Positions 1 to 7,900 of a DNA stretch of 32,497 bases are shown here, piece by piece. Each line of letters starts with the position of its first letter. Position 1 is the first letter of the stretch. The notes under the pieces were generated by a model. It worked only from the letters and a program-made list of their open reading frames with translations. It did no database searches and was not told where the DNA came from. The DNA lies in the NCBI GenBank assembly GCA_028288675.1, contig JAQBNG010000188.1, forward strand, positions 1-32,497, read 5' to 3'. A program made the position numbers and the translations under genes. Source of the stretch: Flavisolibacter sp. (GTDB lineage: Bacteria > Bacteroidota > Bacteroidia > Chitinophagales > Chitinophagaceae).

Positions 1-313
1 TAAGTAAGGTAAGTTTCAGATATTTTTGAAGCAACAACCACGACAGATATTCCTGTGCCTTTCTTTTTTTTAAAAGTTGCAGCAGCTTCCAAACTTTTAG
101 TACCAGCCAAATACCGGCGGCAATGTAAATTGTATCACCCACGCTAAAGGGTATCCATCCTAAAACAGCCCTGAGGGTTTTAGAAACAGGGCCATAAATT
201 CCATTACTATAATATTGTTCCACCCACCTTTCATTCAGGGAAAACATTTTTACCAGGAAGGCTATGAGGAAGAGCAAAAGAAGTTTGCGGTCGCGGAGAA
301 AGCTTTTGAACAT
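1..313 (-). CDS. DUF3810 family membrane protein (N-terminal part)
   Basis: The reverse strand is open from an ATG at 313 to the window edge, about 104 codons, so only the N-terminus is seen. It starts MFKSFLRDRKLLLLFLIAFL, a basic leader followed by a hydrophobic segment. A stretch then resembles the start of DUF3810 proteins of Bacteroidota: WVEQYYSNGIYGPVSK, then WIPFSVGDTIYIAAGIWLV, which is probably a second membrane segment. DUF3810 proteins are uncharacterised inner-membrane proteins. The gene is divergent from yceD, with about 90 bp between the two starts. The family call rests on the W..YYSNGIY and PFSVGD motifs and was not searched. Confidence 0.7.
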   Translation of the reverse strand, partial: MFKSFLRDRKLLLLFLIAFLVKMFSLNERWVEQYYSNGIYGPVSKTLRAVLGWIPFSVGDTIYIAAGIWLVLKVWKLLQLLKKRKAQEYLSWLLLQKYLKLTLL

Positions 314-404
314 GGTTTTTGCAGGGCTATTCGTTAAAATCTTTGCCCAAAATACTTCAATTAAGGGGTTTTCCTTTACTTTCGCAAACTCTTAAATTGA
401 AGTC

Positions 405-971
405 ATGAGCAGCAGGCGGGAATATGAGATAGCTTTTGTTGGACTAAAGCCCGGGGCTCATGAATTTGATTATGAGATAACACAAAAATTCTTTGAAGAG
501 TATGGTGACCAGGACTTTTGGGACTGCAATGCTACAGTAAAGCTGGTGCTGGAAAAGACAGCCAACTTTATGATATTGCGTTTCCAGGTTGGGGGTACAC
601 TCAAAGTAGTTTGCGACCGTTGCAGTTCTAACCTTCCGCTGGGTTTGTTTGAAGACTTTACCGTAACCATTAAGTCGGCAGAGAACCCTGAAGAAATGAA
701 TGATACGGAAGAAGACCCTGACGTATTTTACATTTCCCGTGGTGAAAGTCACCTGAATGTAGCACCAATGATTTACGAGTTTGTAAACCTGAGTGTGCCT
801 ATGCAAAAGGAATGTGAGTACGAAAATATGGATGGCCCTCATTGCGACGAAGCTGCGAGAGAAGTTTTGAACAGAATGAAAGAAGATGCAGCGGGTAAAG
901 AAAACACATTGTGGAAGGGCCTGGAGAAGTTTAAAGGCCTGGAAAGCGAAGATGAAAAGTTAATGGGTTAA
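405..971 (+). CDS. yceD: YceD/DUF177 family protein
   Basis: This 188-residue protein belongs to the YceD (DUF177) family, linked in other bacteria to 23S rRNA accumulation. It has the family's CxxC pair at C70/C73 (VVCDRCSSNL) in the middle of the chain. A second Cys pair, C137 and C147 with H146, lies in the tail and could complete a metal site. An acidic stretch sits around residues 92-106. The main support is context: yceD directly upstream of rpmF and plsX is a conserved arrangement across bacteria. The ATG at 405 is the first in frame and places the conserved N-terminus correctly. A biochemical function is not established for this family in Bacteroidota. Confidence 0.85.
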   Translation: MSSRREYEIAFVGLKPGAHEFDYEITQKFFEEYGDQDFWDCNATVKLVLEKTANFMILRFQVGGTLKVVCDRCSSNLPLGLFEDFTVTIKSAENPEEMNDTEEDPDVFYISRGESHLNVAPMIYEFVNLSVPMQKECEYENMDGPHCDEAAREVLNRMKEDAAGKENTLWKGLEKFKGLESEDEKLMG

Positions 972-1140
972 CAAAGATGAAATCGTATAGATCGCTGATA
1001 AGAATTACAGAACGTACAAGGGAGTGACACAACAGGCGATGCTATAAAATACAAAAGCTGGTAACATAAAAATATTCTTCAAAACAATTTGTTTCGGGGA
1101 AAGAACAACAATAAATAATCTGAATTAAAATAACTGAGTT

Positions 1141-1335
1141 ATGCCAAATCCCAAACGGAGACATTCGCAGCAAAGAAGCGCCAAGCGCAGAACACATTAC
1201 AAAGCTGTACCCGCTACTCTTTCTACTGATAGCGCAACGGGTGAGTTGCATGTACGCCATCGTGCCCACGTAAGCGAAGGTAAATTGTACTACAAAGGCC
1301 AGGTTGTTGCAGAAACGTCGCCAATTAAAAGATAA
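1141..1335 (+). CDS. rpmF: 50S ribosomal protein L32
   Basis: The 64-residue product begins MPNPKRRHSQQRSAKRRTHY, the signature N-terminus of bacterial L32. It continues with HRAHVSEGKLYYKGQVV, the usual central segment. It is a small basic structural protein of the large ribosomal subunit. No zinc-ribbon cysteines are present, so this is the Cys-less form. It lies between yceD and plsX, as in many genomes, and is probably co-transcribed with them. The 169-bp gap upstream shows no feature that I can call. Confidence 0.97.
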   Translation: MPNPKRRHSQQRSAKRRTHYKAVPATLSTDSATGELHVRHRAHVSEGKLYYKGQVVAETSPIKR

Positions 1336-1405
1336 GCGAAACCATTTTTTTGCACCATCCATTCTCCCCCTTGCGGCGGGATAATGGATTTTTTATTTGG
1401 TCAAC

Positions 1406-2344
1406 ATGAAGATAGGCATTGACACGATGGGCGGCGACTTCGCTCCCATAGAAGCGATAAAAGGAGCAAAAGATTATTTAGCCGGCAATAGTGATGCGCA
1501 GTTATTTTTAATTGGCGATGAAGAAAAGATAGGTCCTTTACTTACCGAATACTCATTACCCGCTGAAGCCTGCACTGTAGTTCATGCGCCGCAGGTGATT
1601 GATATGCACGAGCATCCCATAAAAGCTTTGAAAGAAAAACAACAGTCTTCCATTGCAGTTGGCTTTGGCTTGCTGGCAAAAAATAAAATTGATGCCTTTA
1701 TCAGTGCCGGCAATACCGGTGCTATGCTGGTGGGTGCTATGTACTCCCTGAACCCTGTTGAAGGCGTTCTACGGCCTACTATTTCTACTATAATTCCAAA
1801 AGAAAATGGCGGCACAGGTTTGCTGCTTGATGTAGGCTTGAATTCCGATTGCAAGCCGGAGCAACTCAACCAGTTCGCTATTATGGGCAGCGTATATGCT
1901 CAAAATATTCTAGGAATTGAAAATCCTCGTGTAGCCCTCATTAATATAGGTGAAGAAGAAGGTAAGGGCAACCTGCTGGCACAAGCTGCTTATGCCCTGT
2001 TAAAAGTTAACAGGCATATTAATTTTATCGGCAATGCCGAAGGCAGGGATATATTTATTGACAAAGCCGATGTGCTCGTGTGCGATGGGTTCACCGGCAA
2101 TATTATTTTAAAATTGGCTGAAAGCTTTTATGAGATCACACAGCGTAAAGGCATTAATCATGAATACCTCGACCGGTTTAATTTTGAAAATCACGGCGGT
2201 ACGCCCGTGTTAGGTGTTTCAAAACCAGTAATCATTGGTCATGGGATTTCTAAAAGCAAAGCGTTTAAAAACATGATCATCCTGGCGCAGCAAATGATTG
2301 AAAAAGACATTTTAGGAAAGCTGAAATCAGAATTAGAAAATTAA
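1406..2344 (+). CDS. plsX: Phosphate acyltransferase PlsX
   Basis: PlsX converts acyl-ACP and phosphate to acyl-phosphate, the first step of the PlsX/PlsY route to phosphatidic acid; it acts at the cytoplasmic face of the membrane. The 312-residue chain starts MKIGIDTMGGDFAP, the hallmark PlsX N-terminus. It also carries the conserved AFISAGNTGAMLVGA and VLVCDGFTGNIILK segments. The length is slightly under that of typical homologues (about 320-340). A TTG nine bases upstream is in frame, but the ATG at 1406 is preferred because it places the MKIGID motif at the terminus. The gene follows rpmF by 70 bp. In many bacteria fabH comes next; here tRNA-Lys does. Confidence 0.96.
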   Translation: MKIGIDTMGGDFAPIEAIKGAKDYLAGNSDAQLFLIGDEEKIGPLLTEYSLPAEACTVVHAPQVIDMHEHPIKALKEKQQSSIAVGFGLLAKNKIDAFISAGNTGAMLVGAMYSLNPVEGVLRPTISTIIPKENGGTGLLLDVGLNSDCKPEQLNQFAIMGSVYAQNILGIENPRVALINIGEEEGKGNLLAQAAYALLKVNRHINFIGNAEGRDIFIDKADVLVCDGFTGNIILKLAESFYEITQRKGINHEYLDRFNFENHGGTPVLGVSKPVIIGHGISKSKAFKNMIILAQQMIEKDILGKLKSELEN

Positions 2345-2355
2345 GGCGACAATTT

Positions 2356-2387
2356 TTTGGCTGCAATAAGCATCACCCCTATTTTTG
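2356..2387 (+). promoter_or_regulatory. Bacteroidota-type sigma-A promoter for tRNA-Lys
   Basis: TTTG at 2356-2359 is followed after exactly 20 bp by TATTTTTG at 2380-2387. This matches the established Bacteroidota consensus of a -33 TTTG and a -7 TAnnTTTG. The expected transcription start falls around 2394-2396, about 10 bp before the tRNA 5' end. It gives the tRNA a promoter independent of plsX. This is the best promoter match I found in the window. Confidence 0.75.
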
Positions 2388-2404
2388 CACTCCTTTTAAA
2401 GGAA

Positions 2405-2477
2405 GATCTTGTAGCTCAGTTGGTAGAGCAATACACTTTTAATGTATGGGTCCTGGGTTCGAGTCCCAGCGGGATCA
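2405..2477 (+). tRNA. tRNA-Lys (anticodon UUU)
   Basis: A full cloverleaf can be folded by eye. The 7-bp acceptor stem pairs 2405-2411 (GATCTTG) with 2470-2476 (CGGGATC), including two G-T wobbles. The D stem is GCTC/GAGC (2414-2417 and 2426-2429). The 5-bp anticodon stem ATACA/TGTAT encloses CTTTTAA (2436-2442), giving anticodon TTT at 2438-2440. The T stem CTGGG/CCCAG encloses TTCGAGT (2458-2464). The discriminator base is A2477. CCA is not encoded in register (the bases after A2477 are CAG). This tRNA lies at the left edge of the accessory region and is a possible integration target. Confidence 0.96.
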
Positions 2478-2490
2478 CAGAGTAACATAT

Positions 2491-2533
2491 CAAAAGCCTT
2501 GTAAATCAATAATTTACGAGGCTTTTGTTTTTT
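2491..2533 (+). terminator. Intrinsic terminator after tRNA-Lys
   Basis: A 16-bp stem (left arm 2491-2506, right arm 2512-2527, one G-T pair) closes a 5-base loop (CAATA). A run of six T follows at 2528-2533. It begins 13 bp after the tRNA 3' end. This is the classic Rho-independent form and would end the tRNA transcript. It also marks the boundary between the housekeeping block and the accessory region. Confidence 0.88.
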
Positions 2534-2829
2534 AGGGACAACACTTCTCGTTCCTTATAAATTTACCGTATTTCTTTACCGGTAAGCTTTACTTACCCTT
2601 TATAGTATGTTTGATGAGGTAACAAGTTGAAGTAGAAGTTGCCATAATCCTTCCTAAATACGTGGTTAGTGAATAGTTTCACAATCAGCCATAATAAAAG
2701 CCTGGTCATTCCTTTGATACATTCATACCAGCAATAAGCTTCTACGATACTCTATAAGAATAACTCCTACCCTTTTTGGGTTATGCTGTTGGTAGCTATT
2801 TTGTTGCAGCTTATATTTATCCCTACTTC
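2534..2829. other. Gene-free stretch at left edge of accessory region
   Basis: I found no convincing gene here. There is a palindromic patch: TTACCGGTAA overlaps a perfect 6-bp inverted repeat, GGTAAG with CTTACC (2581-2597, 5-base loop), which could be a small operator. An in-frame TTG at 2776 would extend the downstream hsdR fragment by 18 residues, but those residues do not look like HsdR. Confidence 0.3.
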
Positions 2830-3309
2830 ATGAACCAAAACCCGGAACAGCTTGCAAGAGATGAAATAGACCGGCAACTACTTGCTTGTGGCTGGATGAT
2901 ACAGGATAAAAAAACGTTCAACCTTTCTGCAAACATTGGTGTAGCTATTCGTGAGTTCCAAACATCGGTTGGCCCTGCTGACTATGTGTTGTTTGTAAAT
3001 GGAAAACCTGTTGTACTGATTGAAGCCAAGCGGGAAGAAGAAGGTGTACGGCTAACGATGCATGAAGATCAATCCACTGAGTATGCTTCTGCCAAACTTA
3101 AATACATCAATAGCGATCCACTCCCTTTCGTGTATGAAAGCACAGGAGAGCTTACCCGCTTTACTGACTACAAACAACAACAAATCGTTCAGGAAATAGA
3201 AAGCCGCCTTAGTGTTTGTGATAAGATAGAAGAAACAATAACAGCCAGCTTAAAACAGGCAGAGGCTTTACGACAAAGTATTTTAAAAAAGCGTTTGAAG
3301 GGAAATTAA
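2830..3309 (+). pseudogene. Type I restriction remnant: HsdR N-terminus fused to HsdS C-terminus
   Basis: The frame from the ATG at 2830 starts MNQNPEQLARDEIDRQLLAC, typical of HsdR. It continues through the HsdR N-terminal PD-(D/E)xK nuclease core: the D of GPADYVLF and then LIEAKRE. At about 3165-3180 the HsdR similarity stops (TRFTDYK). The frame continues as the end of an HsdS specificity subunit: QQQIVQEIESRLSV, then a coiled-coil-like helix and LRQSILKK. The expected HsdS ending AFEGKLI-stop is present in the next frame at 3291-3314, so a 1-base deletion in the A run at 3285-3290 truncates it as KRLKGN. Motor domains, target-recognition domains and most of both genes are missing. An intact HsdR is about 800-1100 residues; here 159 residues combine two genes. 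It is almost certainly non-functional as a restriction enzyme. Confidence 0.85.
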
Positions 3310-3352
3310 TTTAGGACACACATTTTTTGTATGGCATTAATTCAATTGCTTA

Positions 3353-3385
3353 GTGGAGGTTTTTTTTGCGAAGAGTCACCTCCAC
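3353..3385. other. Perfect 8-bp inverted repeat between hsd remnants
   Basis: GTGGAGGT at 3353-3360 is mirrored by ACCTCCAC at 3378-3385 around a 17-base loop that holds a T run. CTTTT follows on the plus side. It could be a relic terminator of the hsdS fragment or a mobile-element end. The loop is long for a terminator. The minus strand between this repeat and the hsdM fragment is open but matches nothing I know. Confidence 0.35.
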
Positions 3386-3452
3386 CTTTTAATACAAGAG
3401 TGTTTGGCGCAAAATCAGCATCCATTTCATGTCCACGCATCAAATCATATCC

Positions 3453-3688
3453 GAAGTATGGTTGTTCTGCAATACCCTCAGGGATGATGGTGTTGGCTAC
3501 GGCGATTACCTGGAGCAACTTACTTACCAAGAGATAAAACATCTTTAGATCTTACGTGGCTGAAGGATAAATCACTTGCTGATTTGGATAACCTGCCCGA
3601 CCCTGATGTGTTGGCAGAGGAGATAGCAGAGAACCTGGCAAGTGCGTTGGGAAGTTTTAGAGAGATTATTGCGCAATTGAAAAAGTAA
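3453..3688 (+). pseudogene. HsdM remnant: N-terminal piece joined out of frame to C-terminal piece
   Basis: From about 3453 to 3527 one frame reads EVWLFCNTLRDDGVGYGDYL and then EQLTY, the beginning of a type I methyltransferase subunit (family pattern LRDDG..YGDYLEQLTYLLFLKM). From 3524 to the stop at 3686-3688 a different frame reads LPRDKTSLDLTWLKDKSLAD, then LDNLPDPDVLAEEIAENLAS and ALGSFREIIAQLKK, which is the normal HsdM C-terminus. The two pieces overlap by 4 bases and everything between, including the SAM-binding and NPPF/NPPY catalytic motifs, is gone. With about 500 residues expected, roughly 80 remain. This confirms that the preceding fragment belongs to a decayed hsd operon. Confidence 0.82.
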
Positions 3689-3706
3689 ATATTTATTGGA
3701 CTCATC

Positions 3707-4630
3707 ATGAAAGAACAAATCCCGGATTTCCAATCCATTATGCACCCGATTCTCGATTTGCTCGGAGATGGGCAGCCGCACACATCTCAAGATGTTTTAG
3801 CCCAACTTGCAAAACGGTTTAACCTTACTGATGAACATTTGCTGGTTATGGTTCCTAGCGGTCAGCAACCATTATTCAAGAATCGGGTCACCTGGGCGAT
3901 CAGCTATTTAAAAAATGCCGGATTACTGCAGTATGCGAAACGTGGTGTTTATCAAATTACCAAAGATGGTCAGGCAGTTTTACAGGAGGGGATAAACTAC
4001 ATCAACCTCGCATACCTAAAAAAATTTGATGCCTACAAGGCATGGCAATCCACCTTTGCCCAAGCTGAAGAAAAAAATACAGCAATCGTTGCGGAGGAAA
4101 TACTTAAAACGCCGGAAGAACTCATAGGCGAGAGCCTTGCTCGTGTAAATGATAAGATTGCTACTGACCTACTCGAGATCATTAAAAGCAAAACGCCAGC
4201 GCAATTTGAAAAGCTTGTGTTGTTGTTGCTGAATGCTATGGGTTATGGCATGATGGAAGAAAAAGCTTTTGAAGTGGTTGGCAAATCGGGTGATTATGGT
4301 ATTGATGGCATTATTTACCAGGACAAGCTTGGCATTGACCGCATTTATGTGCAGGCAAAAAAGTGGAACGACAACAAAATCCAGTCAAAAGAGATCCGGG
4401 ATTTCATAGGGTCTTTAAGTTTGCGGGGTACAAACAAAGGCGTGTTCATCACTACTTCTCAGTTTACTGATGATGCATTGCGAACGGCCTCCATGAATCC
4501 GCAAAACACAATTATTCTTATTGATGGCAAAAAGCTAACTGATTTTGCTATTCAGTTTAATGTGGGTGTACAGGTAAAGAAACAATACGAATTGAAAGAC
4601 GTTGACCAGGATTTCCTTGATGAATTGTAG
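3707..4630 (+). CDS. mrr: Mrr-type restriction endonuclease
   Basis: The 307-residue protein is close in length to E. coli Mrr (304). Residues about 10-95 form the Mrr_N winged-helix domain (HPILDLLGDGQPHTSQDV ... KNRVTWAISYLKNAGLL ... GVYQITKDG). Residues about 160-285 form the Mrr catalytic domain. The active site pattern is visible: E168 (FEKLVLLLLNAMGYG), D200 (GIDGII) and the Q216-x-K218 of VYVQAKKW-type Mrr nucleases, followed by KEIRDFIGSLSLRGTNKGVF and ITTSQFT. Family members cut modified (methylated) DNA. The start at 3707 lies 18 bp after the hsdM remnant stop. All key residues are present, so the gene looks intact, in contrast to its decayed neighbours. Specificity cannot be read from sequence. 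Confidence 0.92.
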   Translation: MKEQIPDFQSIMHPILDLLGDGQPHTSQDVLAQLAKRFNLTDEHLLVMVPSGQQPLFKNRVTWAISYLKNAGLLQYAKRGVYQITKDGQAVLQEGINYINLAYLKKFDAYKAWQSTFAQAEEKNTAIVAEEILKTPEELIGESLARVNDKIATDLLEIIKSKTPAQFEKLVLLLLNAMGYGMMEEKAFEVVGKSGDYGIDGIIYQDKLGIDRIYVQAKKWNDNKIQSKEIRDFIGSLSLRGTNKGVFITTSQFTDDALRTASMNPQNTIILIDGKKLTDFAIQFNVGVQVKKQYELKDVDQDFLDEL

Positions 4631-4971
4631 CAACCAGGCAGTTGGAAGCAGAATGTTTACATATGTGTGTATCGACACACTTATAAGCCAAAAGGGTTAG
4701 CGCAAATTCAAAAGAATGCAAACAACAATCCGCTGATTTCTGAGAGGCACTAACACGGTCAATGATTTAAGTAGCAACCAAAGAACCGAGGCGTCCACCG
4801 GCCATTGCATAAAAGCTATAAGGTGAGACACATCGGGGAAGGAGAAGGCTCGATTAAAGCCAACTTTTTATCGGTTAAACCAAAACACTTGCCCTTGACC
4901 ACACCACCACGAAAACCGGCTTACATTCGTTTATACGATCGGCGTTACAAATTCTTTATTATTTTAGGTGC
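4631..4971. other. Gene-free stretch between mrr and the CHU_C protein gene
   Basis: No coding region is convincing on either strand. A short inverted repeat, GTGTGT with ACACAC around ATCG, lies about 50 bp after the mrr stop. No T run follows it. I see no clear promoter match for the downstream gene. Confidence 0.3.
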
Positions 4972-7900
4972 ATGTTTTTTGTGACCAGACTGCTTGCTTT
5001 TCTGTTGCTTTCGATTTTTCTTGTTTATCCTGCTTTTGGGCAGGCGGGGGAGCAACTGGATCGGGCAGTGCTGGATTCTCTTTATGCCCTTTCTCTAAAC
5101 AATAACAGGTCTATCGCCGTAAGTCAACTGCCTGTTTCCAGTGATTGGGTGCACCCGCCGCAAACCCGATCCCGTCGTCAATCTCATGTAAATGAGTTTT
5201 TCAGACAGACTGCTACTTGCTACGACACCTCACGAAGGTTTTATTTGGCCAACGATTCTTTGTTTTTTTATCCCCGAGATCCGGTAGTAACAAAAGATGG
5301 AAACCTGCTTATTACGGGTCAATGCGGCAAAAAAAATCCGCCTTATTATAATGGTGGTTTTCTGATCAAGACCGATACCTACGGCAATGTGCTCTGGGGC
5401 CGTACTTATGACAGCCTTGGGCATAAAGGTTATTCATACGTCAATTATGTTCAGGTGATCGAACTGAAGGATGGCTCTTTGGTTATGGTGGGCAGAACTA
5501 ATAACCCGGTTACTGGCAATGATGACATAATTGTTACCAAAACAACCAATGCTGGGGTGATCATCTGGAACAAGACTTACAAATCACGATTATGGACCTC
5601 CGGAAACAGTAGCACTGCTTACTTCTCCGTGCAAGAAATCAAACAGGATCCTTATTCAGGTGACTTGTTTATTTGTGGAAACTTCTGGAGGCAGGGCAGG
5701 GCAGTCATGCGGCTGAGTCAGTCGAGCGGCTCCCTTATCTGGAGCAACACGTACCAATACAGCAACGGCGTAACCATGGTTCCTGACCGTGCTTTTGGTC
5801 TGGATTTTACTCCCACGGAAATCCGGTATTTTGGCCGCTTCCTGGTCAACAATACATACCTCAGCATTCATCGGCTTGACCGAAATACAGGCGATACGTT
5901 ACAGACGAAGGTGCTGCGCATTGGTGCGCCTGCCACAAGCAAAATGGAATTCCTGACCGGAGAGCCTGTGACCGTCTTAGCCAATGGAAATTATGCCATC
6001 AGCGGGGGATGCTATGACGGTTACCCCACGGGACTGCCCACCACAGTGCCTCTGCACCAGGCGGCTGTTGTGGAGTTGGATCAAAATTTCAATTTCGTAC
6101 GTGCCTTCAGCTTTCGAAATTTGTACACATCCAATACATATAATCCGCGTGTCTCTATCTTTCCGGATGGCTCTGGGATGTTTACAATGAGGTGGCTGAA
6201 CAACGGCAATGCTGGAGAAGTTTGTTATGTACAATCAAAAGGCGGCCTAATTACCAAACAACGAAAACAACAGTACATTGGGGAAAGCGTTCCGGGAATG
6301 AACCGTGTAGCACGGCCCGTTGATGGCAGCGACGTGATGGTTGATCTCTCGTGGGATGGAGTCGCTGATAACGCAAAACTTCACTTTCTAAAGTTGCATA
6401 CTACCGACACAAGTTCCACTTGTCTCGGTATTGACGACACAGCAACCTTTGTCCAGTGGTTTACGTATGTGCCTGCCCTATATCCATTAGATTCCATCGG
6501 ACGAAATGTCTTTCAGGAGAATTTGCCCAAAACTATCATGGCGCAAGAAGTATCGTTCGGATTTCAACCGGGCTGCGAACAAGTGGCGCATTGCGATTCT
6601 TTGCAACTAGTGGCGCCTGTTACCTCTGTCTGTCTCGGCCAATCGCTTCAGGTGACAATTCGGAAAAATGAGGGGTGTGGTGCGCTTGCGCCTTTGGTGT
6701 ATAACACCTCTGCGGTCAATTCGGTTATACGACTAAATGACTCCACTTTAAGCTTGCAATTCAACACGGTATGGTCAGGCTATATTTATGCGAGCATCCA
6801 AGGTTGTAAAGAATTGAAGGATTCCTTATTTATACAGGTGCTTCAGTCACCAACCGTATTGAACCTTGGTCCTGATAAATCTTTATGCCCAGGCAATACC
6901 ATCCTGCTCAATGCCCTCAGCGGTTATGCTTCCTATTTGTGGCAAGATGGGTCTACGGATTCAACATTCACTGTGACGCAGCCTGGGCTTTACCATGTTT
7001 CTGTCAGCAATGCATGCGGTGGTGTGTACAAAGACTCGGTGCATTTCACAGCAGCTCCGCCAATTCCCTTTGACATCGGTCCTGATCGAACGAAGTGCAA
7101 CCATGATACAATTCAAATAACAGCACCTTCAGGCTTTTTAAATTTTTCTTGGAGTAACAGCTATAACATCAGCTCTACGACAGCACAAACAGTGGTGGTC
7201 AATCCCTTAGTCGATACATCTTATCATGTGAGGGCTGAAAAAACGCCAGGTTGTTTTGCCTATGATACTGTAAGAATTACAGTTAGCCGATCACCGCCAA
7301 TTAATTTAGGATTAGATAAAAGCTTTTGTTTGGGTGACAGTGCCGTATTTACTGCGGGAAGTGGTTTTCAAAGCTATAGCTGGAGCAATGGACAAACATC
7401 ACCACAAATCGTAGTAAAATCAGCCGGGCAGTATTCCGTTATTGGTACTACAGTTGAAGGCTGTAAAAGTTTTGATACAGTAAAAGTGACAAGTGTATAT
7501 CCATTACCTATTGTGAGTCTTGATCAAGCCACTGCTATCTGCCTTGGAACCAGTAAAACACTGGCCGCAGGGAACTTCTCTTCTTACCAATGGAATACAG
7601 GAGCCACCACACCTACTCTTTCCGTAAATAGTATCGGCGTATATGCTGTTACCGTTATCGATGCTAATAGCTGCATAGGAAGTGATACAACAGCTATCAC
7701 TACGCTTTATCCTTTACCTGCCGGCTTCTTACCAATAGATACATCCATTTGCTCCTATGGTAGTTTACAACTTAAGCCCACCACTTTTTATAAGACTTAC
7801 CTATGGAGCACCGGTGCCGTCAGTCCTTCGGTAAGCATTACACAACCTGGCTTTTACTGGTTAGAGGTAAGAGATAACAATACGTGTAAGGGTAAAGATT

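Noticed and set aside
444-842. 132-codon open frame antisense to yceD
   Set aside because: Overlaps a conserved gene in a conserved neighbourhood; no independent support.
1397-1405. TTG start for PlsX three codons upstream
   Set aside because: The ATG at 1406 gives the standard MKIGID N-terminus of the family.
3342-3542. 66-codon minus-strand open frame between the hsd remnants
   Set aside because: Its 5' half is antisense to the hsdM N-terminal remnant, and I could not match the rest to any family. It may be leftover sequence, but it is not callable.
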